DNA of 64,000 nt, taken from assembly GCF_049898325.1 (NCBI RefSeq), contig NZ_JAFCXL010000018.1:1-64000 (forward strand), written 5' to 3'. Within the stretch, counting starts at the first letter, position 1. Every line of letters begins with the position of its first letter. The translations under genes were made by a program, and so were the position numbers. Positions 43,057-53,692 of the stretch are shown here, piece after piece. The stretch is from JAFCUW01 sp049898325. Its GTDB lineage: Bacteria > Pseudomonadota > Gammaproteobacteria > Burkholderiales > Burkholderiaceae_D. Under the pieces are notes generated by a model. That model made no database searches. It was not told where the DNA came from and saw nothing but the letters and a program-made list of their open reading frames with translations.

Positions 43057-44666
43057 TGGAACGGCGCACCTTCATCGCCGCCGGCGGCGCGGCGCTGGCG
43101 GCGGCGGCCGGCGCGGGCGTCTTTCAGCGTTGGCAGGAGATCGACGCCAGCGTGCACTATCCGGGCCGCGCTGAGGGCCACTTCCTGCGTTCGGGCGCGG
43201 CCCTGCCGGCGCCCGCCTTTGTCGTCGAGACCGACGTCGTCATCGCCGGTTCCGGCATTGCCGGCCTGGCCTGCGCCTGGCAGTTGCAGCGCGACGGCCA
43301 CCGGGATGCCTTGATGATCGACGGCCCCCAGCCCTTCGGCAACGCCGCCGGCGGCCGCTTCGGCGCGCTCGAATTTCCCACCGGCGGCCACTACCTGCCG
43401 CTGCCGTCGCCCGAGTCGCGCCACGTGCGCGAGATCCTGTTCGACCTGGGCATCCTGCAAGCGGATCCGTATGGCGAAAAACCCACCTACGACGAGCGCT
43501 TCATTTTGCACGGACCGGAAGAGCGCCTGTTGTACCGGGGCGCCTGGCAGGACGGCTTCCTGCCCACCCACGGCGTCGACGCGGCCGAACTGGCCCAGCA
43601 CCGGCGTTTTTTCGCCGAAGTCGAGCGCCTGCGCGCGCTGCGCGGGAGCGACGGCCGCCGCATTTTCGTGTTCCCCACCGTGCTGTCCTCGCGCGACCCG
43701 GCCTTCGACGCGCTCGATCGCATCACCCTCAAGCAGTGGCTCGACCAGCAGGGCTACACGGCGCCGACCCTGCACTGGTACCTCAATTACTGCTGCCGCG
43801 ACGACTACGGCAGGCGCTACGACCAGGTGTCGGCCTGGGCCGGCCTGCATTACTACTGCAGCCGCTGGGGGCAGGCGGCCAACGCCGGCAATGGCGCCTG
43901 GCTGACCTGGCCGGGCGGGATGGCGCCGGTGGCGGCGGCGCTGGCGCAAAAATCGGCCATCGCCCGCCGCGCCGGCACGGTGGCCTCGCTGCGCCAGGCG
44001 GGCGGCGGCGTCGAGGCCCTGTGTTTCACGCTGGTCGACGGCCACCCCACCAGCTACCTGGTCAAGGCGAGAAAGGCCGTCTGCGCCATGCCGCTGATGG
44101 TGGCGGCGCGCGTGGTCGAGCACATCGGCGCGCTCGGCTTCGATGCGAAGGCGCACATGCCGGTGTACGCGCCGTGGCTGGTGGCCAATTTCCTGATGAA
44201 GGACTTTCCCGCCGAGCTGCCCGAGGCGCCGCTGGCCTGGGACAACGTGGTCTACCAGGAGCCGGGCCTGGGCTACGTGGTCTCGACCCACCAGGACATC
44301 CGCCAGGCGCCGCCGACGCAGACCGTATTTAGCGCCTACGTGGCGCTGTCGGACCGCACGCCCGCGCAGGCGCGCAAGTGGATGATGACGGCCACCCCGG
44401 CCCAGCTCGTCGAGCTGGCCAGCGCCGACCTGCAAGCGGCCTACGGCTGGAAGTTCGCCCCTTGCGTCGAACGCGTCGACATCACCTTGCGCGGGCACGC
44501 GATGGCCGCGCCGCTGCCGGGCTTTCGCAGCAATGCGGGGACGGCGGCGCTGCGCGCGCACGACGGCCCGATCGTGTTTGCGCACGCCGACCTGTCGGGC
44601 TTTTCCGTGTTCGAGGAGGCGGCCTGGTGGGGCTGCACGGCGGCCCGCAAAGTCGTCCGGCGGTGA
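43056..44666 (+). CDS. FAD-dependent oxidoreductase, amine-oxidase-like, with twin-Arg leader
   Basis: 536 residues. The N-terminus, MERRTFIAAGGAALAAAAGA, has a twin Arg followed by a hydrophobic stretch, fitting a Tat signal, so a folded flavoprotein could be exported. The dinucleotide fold is VVIAGSGIAGLACAWQLQRD (Gly65, Gly67, Gly70). The C-terminus has the FAD end motif VFAHADLSGFSVFEEAAWWG. It is likely to oxidise an amine, perhaps the product of the coupled aminopropyltransferase. A substrate cannot be read from sequence. Confidence 0.9.
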   Translation: MERRTFIAAGGAALAAAAGAGVFQRWQEIDASVHYPGRAEGHFLRSGAALPAPAFVVETDVVIAGSGIAGLACAWQLQRDGHRDALMIDGPQPFGNAAGGRFGALEFPTGGHYLPLPSPESRHVREILFDLGILQADPYGEKPTYDERFILHGPEERLLYRGAWQDGFLPTHGVDAAELAQHRRFFAEVERLRALRGSDGRRIFVFPTVLSSRDPAFDALDRITLKQWLDQQGYTAPTLHWYLNYCCRDDYGRRYDQVSAWAGLHYYCSRWGQAANAGNGAWLTWPGGMAPVAAALAQKSAIARRAGTVASLRQAGGGVEALCFTLVDGHPTSYLVKARKAVCAMPLMVAARVVEHIGALGFDAKAHMPVYAPWLVANFLMKDFPAELPEAPLAWDNVVYQEPGLGYVVSTHQDIRQAPPTQTVFSAYVALSDRTPAQARKWMMTATPAQLVELASADLQAAYGWKFAPCVERVDITLRGHAMAAPLPGFRSNAGTAALRAHDGPIVFAHADLSGFSVFEEAAWWGCTAARKVVRR

Positions 44667-44873
44667 GCGCCGGCGCGCTGCCTTGATGGCATCGGATTGG
44701 CGACTATTTAATAGTGTTTATTTAATAAAGGCAGTACAATTTGAAGGCCAAAATGGGCCTCGCCCACGGTGCCGGCGCGTGCAAGATCAGGCCTGCCGGT
44801 GCAGCACCTTTCGCGCTACCAGCGGCCGCGCGGCCGACGCGCTCCCTCGAGAAAAATTAGCCTGGAGAAGTAC

Positions 44874-45224
44874 ATGATGGATAACAGCGTGCCGGTCAAC
44901 AAGGCCAGCGGTGACAAAACCATGGCAATCCTGGTGCACATCGGGGCGATTTTCTTCAGCTGGCTCGCGCCGCTGGTGGTGTACCTGATCAAGAAGGGCG
45001 ATGCCGATACTTTTACGACCGACAACGCCAGAGAAGCGCTGAATTTTCAGATCACCGTGCTGATCATGTATTTTGTCTGCTTCATTTTGTCCTTCGTGCT
45101 GATCGGCCTGTTCCTGTTCTGGATCGTCGCGCTGGCCAACCTGATTCTCAGTATCGTTGCCGCCGTCAAGGCCAGCAATGGCGTCGTCTACAGCTATCCG
45201 ATGACGATTCGCCTGATCAAGTAA
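44874..45224 (+). CDS. DUF4870 family membrane protein
   Basis: 116 residues from ATG at 44874 (SD GGAGAAG); a second ATG follows directly. The family pattern is clear: KTMAILVHIGAIFFSWLAPL, KKGDADTFTTDNAREALNFQ, and two further membrane helices (YFVCFILSFVLIGLFLFWIV). Tic20-like DUF4870 proteins have no settled function. A 200-base AT-rich region upstream holds its promoter. Confidence 0.92.
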   Translation: MMDNSVPVNKASGDKTMAILVHIGAIFFSWLAPLVVYLIKKGDADTFTTDNAREALNFQITVLIMYFVCFILSFVLIGLFLFWIVALANLILSIVAAVKASNGVVYSYPMTIRLIK

Positions 45225-45306
45225 GACGCCGGCGCGGCCCGCGGCCGCGCCTGCCTTATACTCTGAGCACAAGCCCGCAGACCCCCTCGGGCAATATGGA
45301 GACAGC

Positions 45307-45699
45307 ATGTTCAATCACATCATGATCGGCACGAACGACATCGACCGCTCGCAACGTTTTTACGACGCCGTGCTCGGCATCCTCGGTGGCGGCGCGCCCG
45401 TGCGCAACGTGGCCGCCTCGGGCCACACCCGCTTGTTCTACCGCCACGCGGGCAACAGCTTCGCCGTCAGCGAACCGATCAACGATGAAGTGGCGACCAG
45501 TTCGAACGGCTCGACCATCGGCTTCAAGTGCGACTCGCCCGAGCAGGTGCAGCTGTTTCACGCCACCGCGCTCGCCAATGGCGGCCAGACCTGCGAAGAG
45601 CCGCCCGGCCTGCGCGAAGGCGCCATGGGCGCCCTGCACCTGGCCTATGTGCGCGACCCGGATGGCCACAAGCTGTGCGCGCTGTACCGCGTCAAGTAA
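45307..45699 (+). CDS. VOC-family (glyoxalase/bleomycin resistance-like) protein
   Basis: 130 residues with the vicinal-oxygen-chelate pattern: FNHIMIGTNDIDRSQRFYDA VLG at the start and YVRDPDGHKLCALYRVK at the end, with metal-ligand positions His4 and the C-terminal Glu position replaced by Cys (LCALY). The altered ligand suggests either a different metal site or a binding role. SD is GGAGACAGC. Function unknown. Confidence 0.88.
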   Translation: MFNHIMIGTNDIDRSQRFYDAVLGILGGGAPVRNVAASGHTRLFYRHAGNSFAVSEPINDEVATSSNGSTIGFKCDSPEQVQLFHATALANGGQTCEEPPGLREGAMGALHLAYVRDPDGHKLCALYRVK

Positions 45700-45727
45700 G
45701 CCGGTAAGTCTAGGCCAGCGCCAGCGC

Positions 45728-47461
45728 TCAGGGCGACAGGGCGGCGTTGAACAGCGAGCGCTCGCGGTCGATCAGCGCATCGCTGGCCGCCTGGTCCAGC
45801 CCCATCGCCTCGAGCACGAAGGCCGATAACTGCAAGCTTGCCTCGAGCGTTTCCGGCACCACCAGCGTGGCGCCGGCGGCCTTGAGCAGGCGCGCCTGCT
45901 GTTCGTCGCGCGCCCGCGCAAACAGGGGCACGTCGGGGAATTCGCGGCGGATGCCCTGCACCGCCTGCAGCGACGATTGCGGGTGGTCCATCGTCAGCAC
46001 GATGGCGCGCGCCTGGCCCGCCTGCACGCGGCGCAGCAGTTCGGCGCGGGCGGCGTCGCCGAAGTGAACGGGATGGCCCTGTTTGCGCAGGGCCGCCACC
46101 AGCACGGCATCGGCCTCGAAGGCGAGGTAGGGCAGGTGCTGCGTCGCCAGCAATTTCCCCAGCATCTGTCCGACCCTGCCGTAACCGGCGATGATGACGT
46201 GACCGCCCGCGTGCGGCGCCGGGCCATCGACCTGTACGGCGGCGCCCTGCTGGCGCAGGGTGCTGGCGTCGCCGATGTTTTTGCCCAGGCGCGCCAGCAG
46301 CGGCGTGATGAACAGGCTGAGCGTTACCACCAGCATCACCTGCTGCTCGAGCGCGCCGTCGATCAGGTGGCCGGCCAGCGCGTAGCCGACCGCGATGAAG
46401 GCGAATTCGCCGCCCTGGGCCAGCAGCAGGCCGCCTTCGACGGCGCGCCCCCACGGCAGGCCGCCGCGCCGCAACACGACGCTGGTGACGGCGGTCTTGA
46501 GCGTCACCAGCGTGAGCAGCATGGCCGCCAGCAGCAGGGGCGCGCGGGCGATCTGGCTGACGTCGGTGCCCATGCCGACGGTCATGAAGAACAAGCCCAT
46601 CAACAGACCCCGGAACGGCTCGATCATCAGTTCGATCTCGTGCTTGAACTCGGTTTCGGCCAGCAGCACGCCGGCGATCAGGGCGCCCAGCGCCATCGAC
46701 AGGCCGGCGGCGGCGCTGATGCCGGCAATGCCCAGCGTCGTCAGCAGGATCAGCGCCATGAAGACGTCGCTCTGGTGGTGGCGCACCAGGTTGCGAAACA
46801 GGGGCCGCACGATGCGCCCGCCCACCAGGTAGATCAGGGCGATGGCCAGGCCCGCCTTGGCGATGGTGGTGGCGGCCAGCATGGCGGGATTGCCGTCACC
46901 GCTGCCGCTGAGCACGCCAATCAGGATCAGCAAGGGCACCACCGCCAGGTCTTGCAGCATCAGGATGGCAAAGGCGGCCTGGCCCAGGGTGCTGGTGGTG
47001 GTCTGGCGCGCCGCCATCAATTGCATCACCACGGCGGTCGAGGACAGCGACAGCACCAGCCCCAGCACGACAGCGGCGCGCCAGCCCAGCCCGAACAGGG
47101 CCAGCGCCCCGCCCAGCAGGGCCGCGCTGACGAGCACCTGGGCGGTGCCGCCACCGAACACCCAGCGCCGCATGGCCCACAGGCGCGCCGCCGACAATTC
47201 GAGGCCGATCATGAACATCAGGAACAGCACGCCCAGTTCGGCCAGCACATTGACCCCGTCGAGGCGGGGGAACGTGAAATACGCCAGCGTGGGATAGCGC
47301 TCGGCCAGCAGGCCCAGGCCGAACGGCCCGACCACGGCGCCGACCGCCAGGAAACCGAGCACCTGGTTGATGCGCAGGCGCTGCAGCAGGGGCATCAAGA
47401 TGCCCGCCAGCGTCAGAAACAGCAGGATTTCGCGCAAGAAGGGGAAAGCGTGGTCTTGCAC
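45728..47461 (-). CDS. CPA2-type cation:proton antiporter with TrkA-N domain (KefB/KefC-like)
   Basis: 577 residues from GTG at 47461. About 12 membrane helices: LRINQVLGFLAVGAVVGPFG, LAELGVLFLMFMIGLELSAA, and the ion site region AFAILMLQDLAVVPLLILIG. The C-terminal RCK/TrkA-N domain has VIIAGYGRVGQMLGKLLATQ (GxGxxG) and VLTMDHPQSSLQAVQGIRRE. It is likely a K+/H+ or Na+/H+ antiporter gated by a cytosolic ligand. The KefF/KefG ancillary subunit is not present. Confidence 0.93.
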   Translation of the reverse strand: MQDHAFPFLREILLFLTLAGILMPLLQRLRINQVLGFLAVGAVVGPFGLGLLAERYPTLAYFTFPRLDGVNVLAELGVLFLMFMIGLELSAARLWAMRRWVFGGGTAQVLVSAALLGGALALFGLGWRAAVVLGLVLSLSSTAVVMQLMAARQTTTSTLGQAAFAILMLQDLAVVPLLILIGVLSGSGDGNPAMLAATTIAKAGLAIALIYLVGGRIVRPLFRNLVRHHQSDVFMALILLTTLGIAGISAAAGLSMALGALIAGVLLAETEFKHEIELMIEPFRGLLMGLFFMTVGMGTDVSQIARAPLLLAAMLLTLVTLKTAVTSVVLRRGGLPWGRAVEGGLLLAQGGEFAFIAVGYALAGHLIDGALEQQVMLVVTLSLFITPLLARLGKNIGDASTLRQQGAAVQVDGPAPHAGGHVIIAGYGRVGQMLGKLLATQHLPYLAFEADAVLVAALRKQGHPVHFGDAARAELLRRVQAGQARAIVLTMDHPQSSLQAVQGIRREFPDVPLFARARDEQQARLLKAAGATLVVPETLEASLQLSAFVLEAMGLDQAASDALIDRERSLFNAALSP

Positions 47462-47587
47462 TGGGAATCCCGGACAGTCAATGATTGCTGCATTTTAACG
47501 CTGCGCGGGGCCACCGCCGATTATGCTGGCGCTTTGCATGCATCACTGGCAATCTTTGCCGTACGAGCAACACAACAGGAGAATCGC

Positions 47588-48637
47588 ATGGCCAAGGGAT
47601 TGCGCTTGACGCAGACGTGGATGGAACGGGGCTTGTGGCTGGTGGCGCTGGTGTTCGCGGCCTTCTTGATCGGGCTGGGCGGCAAGGTGGTGGAAAACCT
47701 GTGGCAGGTCCAGGCGCCGCCATCGATGGAAAGTTTTATCGAACCGGGCCAGTGGGCCGCCGTGCAGGGCGCCATCGAGCGGGCCGACAAGCGCCGCGCG
47801 GCGGCCGGGGAGGCGCTGGAGCAGGCGCAGCAGCAGCACAAGGTGGCCGCCTCGAATACCGCCAGCGCCCAGGCCAGCCTGCAGAACTGGCTGGCCACCC
47901 GGCGCGCCACCGAGCGGGCCGACCGGGACCCCGAACTGCTCGCCCGCACCCGCAGTATCGACCAGCTCAAGGGCACCGAGCGCGCCGCGCTGGCGGTGGT
48001 GCAGGCGCAGGAACAGGCGCAACTGGACGCCCGCCAGGCCGGCGCGCGCGCCACGGACGACGCCCAGCGCTTGCGCGAGGCCGCCGCCGAGCGTTACGAG
48101 GTGGTCGCGCAACGGCACGAAACGCGGGTGTTCCTGTACCGCCTGGCGGTGACCTTGCCGCTGCTGCTGCTCGCTGGCTGGCTGTTCGCCAGGAAGCGCA
48201 AGAACGCCTACTGGCCGTTCGTGTGGGGCTTCATTTTCTTCGCCGTGTTTGCTTTTTTTGTCGAGCTGGTGCCGTATCTGCCCAGCTATGGCGGCTACGT
48301 GCGTTACATCGTCGGCATTATCGTGACGGCGCTGGCGGGGCGCTACGCCATCAAGTCGCTGCAAGCCTACCTCGCGCGCCAGAAGCTGGTCGAGGCGCTG
48401 CCCGAAGAGCAGCGGCGCGAGACGCTCAGCTACGACACGGCGATGGCACGGCTGGCAAAGAATATCTGTCCTGGCTGCGAACGCAGCGTTGACTTGAAGG
48501 ACGGCAAGACCGATTTCTGCCCCCATTGCGGCATCGGCCTGTTCGACCGCTGTGGACACTGCGCAGCGCGCAAGAGTGCGTTTGCGCGCTATTGCTTCGC
48601 CTGCGGCACACCGGCCAGCCTCAGCCAGGGCGGCTGA
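47588..48637 (+). CDS. Membrane protein with coiled coil and C-terminal zinc ribbons
   Basis: 349 residues from ATG at 47588 (SD AGGAGAATCGC). Helix 1 at about 15-37; a long Ala/Gln-rich coiled coil at about 55-175; two or three membrane helices (YRLAVTLPLLLLAGWLFARK, PFVWGFIFFAVFAFFVELVP, YIVGIIVTALAGRYAIKSLQ); then two ribbons, CPGCERSVDLKDGKTDFCPHC and CGHCAARKSAFARYCFAC. No family recognised with confidence. The parts suggest a membrane sensor or scaffold. Confidence 0.8.
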   Translation: MAKGLRLTQTWMERGLWLVALVFAAFLIGLGGKVVENLWQVQAPPSMESFIEPGQWAAVQGAIERADKRRAAAGEALEQAQQQHKVAASNTASAQASLQNWLATRRATERADRDPELLARTRSIDQLKGTERAALAVVQAQEQAQLDARQAGARATDDAQRLREAAAERYEVVAQRHETRVFLYRLAVTLPLLLLAGWLFARKRKNAYWPFVWGFIFFAVFAFFVELVPYLPSYGGYVRYIVGIIVTALAGRYAIKSLQAYLARQKLVEALPEEQRRETLSYDTAMARLAKNICPGCERSVDLKDGKTDFCPHCGIGLFDRCGHCAARKSAFARYCFACGTPASLSQGG

Positions 48638-48659
48638 GGCGTCAGTCGCGAGGGGAGAC

Positions 48660-49058
48660 TCAGTCCTTCAGCTCGGCCGGGACCTTGCCGCCGTTGGCGG
48701 CGAGCTTGTTCATGACCTGGCGGTGCAGCCAGATGTTCATGCTGGCCGAATCGTTGGTGTCGCCCGTGTAGTGCAGCTCCTGCGCCAGTTCCTTGCGCGA
48801 TTGCAGGCTGCTGTCGAGGCCGACCAGCTTGAGCAGGTCGACGATCGAGGTGCGCCAGTTCAGCGCGGCCGCGCCCGGCATATTGTTGAGGATCGCGGCG
48901 ACATCGACTTCGGCGATGGGCGCCGGCGCACTTGCCGGTGCAGCGGTGGTGGCCGGGGCCGGGGCCGCCGTCGGTGCTGGCGCTGCCGGGGCCGCGCCCG
49001 TGTTGGCAGGGTGCGAGGATGGGAAGATTTTATGGAAAATGTTGCTCAGAATGCCCAT
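48660..49058 (-). CDS. DUF3597 family protein
   Basis: 132 residues. The N-terminus, MGILSNIFHKIFPSSHP, and the C-terminal domain (NWRTSIVDLLKLVGLDSSLQ, SRKELAQELHYTGDTNDSAS, MNIWLHRQVMNKLAANGGKV) are diagnostic of DUF3597. Between them lies an Ala/Pro-rich linker. No signal. The function of the family is unknown; some relatives are annotated as LysM-associated. Confidence 0.92.
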   Translation of the reverse strand: MGILSNIFHKIFPSSHPANTGAAPAAPAPTAAPAPATTAAPASAPAPIAEVDVAAILNNMPGAAALNWRTSIVDLLKLVGLDSSLQSRKELAQELHYTGDTNDSASMNIWLHRQVMNKLAANGGKVPAELKD

Positions 49059-49121
49059 GATGGTATGCCTTATTGTGGTTAGTGGGGTGGGGTGGTATCG
49101 GTAAGACGGTGGAAAACGCGC

Positions 49122-49649
49122 TTAGTTGCGGCGCATGCCTTGCGCCATGTGGCCCAGGGCGATGGCCAGCGCGGCGCCGCCCAGGCCCTTGACCAGTTGC
49201 GGGTGCTGCGCATAGAACGCGCCCATGCGGTCGACGATGCCGGGATTGTCCTGCTCGGCCTGCGCGGCGATGTCCTGCACCTGTTGGGGCGACAACTGCG
49301 AGGCCTGCTCGGGGGTGATCTGCGGCGCCGCTGGCGCCTGGCGGTCGCCGCCCAGGATATTGCCCAGTACGCCGCCGGCCAGCGAGGCCAGCACGCCCGG
49401 GCCTATGCTGCCGATTAATTGATTGAGCATGCCCGCCTGCTGGCCGGAATTGCTGTTGCCAAACAGATTGCCCAGCATTTGCGGGAAGGGCGGGGTGTCG
49501 TCGGAGCGGAACGCCTGGCTCACGCCCTGGGCCAACTGCTCGCTGGGGGCGCTGGCGGCGACGCGGTCGAAGTCGTCGACGGCCTGGTCGGGGGTGGCGG
49601 GATTGTTGCTGGCGTATTGTTGCAGCAGATTGCCCAGATCAAAACTCAT
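49122..49649 (-). CDS. Unknown protein with Gly/Leu core, YidB-like composition
   Basis: 175 residues with SD TGGAGGCTGAC. Starts MSFDLGNLLQQYASNNPA; a glycine-rich hydrophobic middle (SIGPGVLASLAGGVLGNILG) and a second one near the end (GLGGAALAIALGHMAQGMRR) are visible, separated by a Gln/Pro linker. No family assigned. It is upstream of DUF3597 in the same orientation, 63 bases away, and the two may share a transcript. Confidence 0.75.
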   Translation of the reverse strand: MSFDLGNLLQQYASNNPATPDQAVDDFDRVAASAPSEQLAQGVSQAFRSDDTPPFPQMLGNLFGNSNSGQQAGMLNQLIGSIGPGVLASLAGGVLGNILGGDRQAPAAPQITPEQASQLSPQQVQDIAAQAEQDNPGIVDRMGAFYAQHPQLVKGLGGAALAIALGHMAQGMRRN

Positions 49650-49808
49650 GTCAGCCTCCAGAAGTGTGTGGGTGGCGCGCGTGGCGCCGGGGAAGCCAAG
49701 AGTAGGGGCGCCGGCCGTCCCTCTCTGTTCGGTACTGCACCGTGGGACGGCGAAAGATGATGGTTGATGCCTGACTGGTAAGATCAGGCCTTTGCCGGGG
49801 GGGCTGCG

Positions 49809-50105
49809 ATGGAATATCTATTACTGCTGTACGCGCTGGCCAGCGTGGTCTGCTTCGTGATGTACGCGATCGACAAGCGGGCGGCCGGCGCCGGGCGGCG
49901 CCGCATTTCCGAGCGCGCCCTGCTGTGGACGGGGCTGGCCTTCGGCTGGCCGGGCGCCTTGCTGGCCCAGCGCTGGCTGCGCCACAAGAGCAGCAAGGCC
50001 TCCTTCCTGTGGCTGTTCTGGGCCACCGTGCTGCTCAATGTGACGATCGTGGCGGCCCTGGTTTACCTGACCCTGTATGTGAACGAGCATGTGGTCATAT
50101 CCTAA
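49809..50105 (+). CDS. DUF1294 family membrane protein
   Basis: 98 residues, three membrane helices. The family pattern is complete: VMYAIDKRAAGAGRRRISER, FGWPGALLAQRWLRHKSSKA, SFLWLFWATVLLNVTIV. Function unknown. Its end overlaps the GDPD gene by 17 bases. Confidence 0.92.
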   Translation: MEYLLLLYALASVVCFVMYAIDKRAAGAGRRRISERALLWTGLAFGWPGALLAQRWLRHKSSKASFLWLFWATVLLNVTIVAALVYLTLYVNEHVVIS

Positions 50106-50823
50106 AATGGTGGCGCACCGGGGCGGCGGCCGCCTGGCGCCCGAAAACACCATCGCCGGCTTTGCCTGCGGCCTGGCGCACGGCTTTCGCGCCGTCGAAT
50201 TCGACGTCATGCTCGCGCGCGACGGCGTGCCGGTGGTACTGCACGACCCGTACCTGGGCCGCACCGTGGCCGGCGCCGGCCACGTGTTCGACTACGACGC
50301 CGCCGAGTTGAGGCAGATGGATGCGGGCAGCTGGTTCGGGGCCCGCTTCGCCGGCGAGCGCGTGCCCCTGTTCACCGAGGTGGCCGCGTTCTGCCAGGCC
50401 CATGGCCTGTGGATGAACATCGAGATCAAGCCGGCACCCGGCTTCGAGGCGATCACGGGCGCGGTGGTGGCGGCAGCGGCGGCGGCGGCGCTGGGCGAGG
50501 TCGGCGTGGCGCCCTTGTTGTCCTCGTTTAGCGAACCGGCGCTGGCGGCGGCGCAGGACAGCGCGCCCGGCCTGGCGCGCGCGCTGCTGTTCGACGCCGT
50601 GCCGACCGACTGGCAGGCGCGCGCCGGTCGGCTCGGCGCGGTCGCCATCCACTGCAACCACCGGCGCCTGGACGGGGCCACCGCGGCGGCGATCAAGGGT
50701 GCCGGCTTTGGCCTGTTGTGCTACACCGTCAACAGCGCGGCGCGCGCACGGCGCCTGTTCGCGATGGGCGTGGACGCCGTGTGCACCGACCGCATCGACC
50801 TGCTCGGGCCCGACTTCGCCTGA
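50089..50823 (+). CDS. Glycerophosphodiester phosphodiesterase
   Basis: 244 residues of the UgpQ/GDPD family. It hydrolyses glycerophosphodiesters to glycerol 3-phosphate and an alcohol. Catalytic motifs: VAHRGGGRLAPENTIAGF (His-Arg), VEFDVMLARDGVPVVLHDP (Glu/Asp metal ligands and second His), and NIEIKPAPG. No signal peptide, so cytosolic like UgpQ. Starts within the end of DUF1294. Gene name withheld because no ugp transporter is nearby. Confidence 0.93.
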   Translation: MWSYPKMVAHRGGGRLAPENTIAGFACGLAHGFRAVEFDVMLARDGVPVVLHDPYLGRTVAGAGHVFDYDAAELRQMDAGSWFGARFAGERVPLFTEVAAFCQAHGLWMNIEIKPAPGFEAITGAVVAAAAAAALGEVGVAPLLSSFSEPALAAAQDSAPGLARALLFDAVPTDWQARAGRLGAVAIHCNHRRLDGATAAAIKGAGFGLLCYTVNSAARARRLFAMGVDAVCTDRIDLLGPDFA

Positions 50824-50844
50824 GCCGGCGCCCTCGCCCTGGGC

Positions 50845-50850
50845 TATAAT
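50845..50850 (+). promoter_or_regulatory. Putative -10 box of alaS
   Basis: A perfect TATAAT 51 bases before the alaS ATG. No good -35 is visible at the normal distance, which would lie in the end of the GDPD gene. Confidence 0.45.
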
Positions 50851-50900
50851 CGCTGTTTTAAAGCATGCCGCTTTCACCGCCCAACTGTTCGCCAAACCCC

Positions 50901-53510
<2,610 letters not shown>

Positions 53511-53541
53511 TACCGGCCTGCATGGTGTGATTATCCGATGG

Positions 53542-53572
53542 CGCCCCGCTTGACAAGCGGGGCGTTTTTTTT
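53542..53572 (+). terminator. Rho-independent terminator of alaS
   Basis: CGCCCCGCTT-GAC-AAGCGGGGCG at 53542-53564 followed by eight T. It starts 31 bases after the alaS stop. Confidence 0.92.
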
Positions 53573-53692
53573 ACGAGCGCGTTCACTGTTCAATCGGGGC
53601 ATTGCCCGGTGCAGCGTTCAGGAAAATTTCTGTGTCGTCCTTGCCGAAATGGCGGGGCGATCAGATAGTTCGCGTACGGCTCCTCGGGATAT

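Noticed and set aside
45231..45251. GGCGCGGCC-CGC-GGCCGCGCC hairpin after DUF4870
   Set aside because: Stem is good but no T-run follows; could be a weak terminator, not enough to list.
44897..45314. Long minus-strand frames opposite DUF4870, and similar antisense frames across the window
   Set aside because: They mirror clear genes on the other strand and lack SD, domains and plausible composition; high GC makes such frames common.
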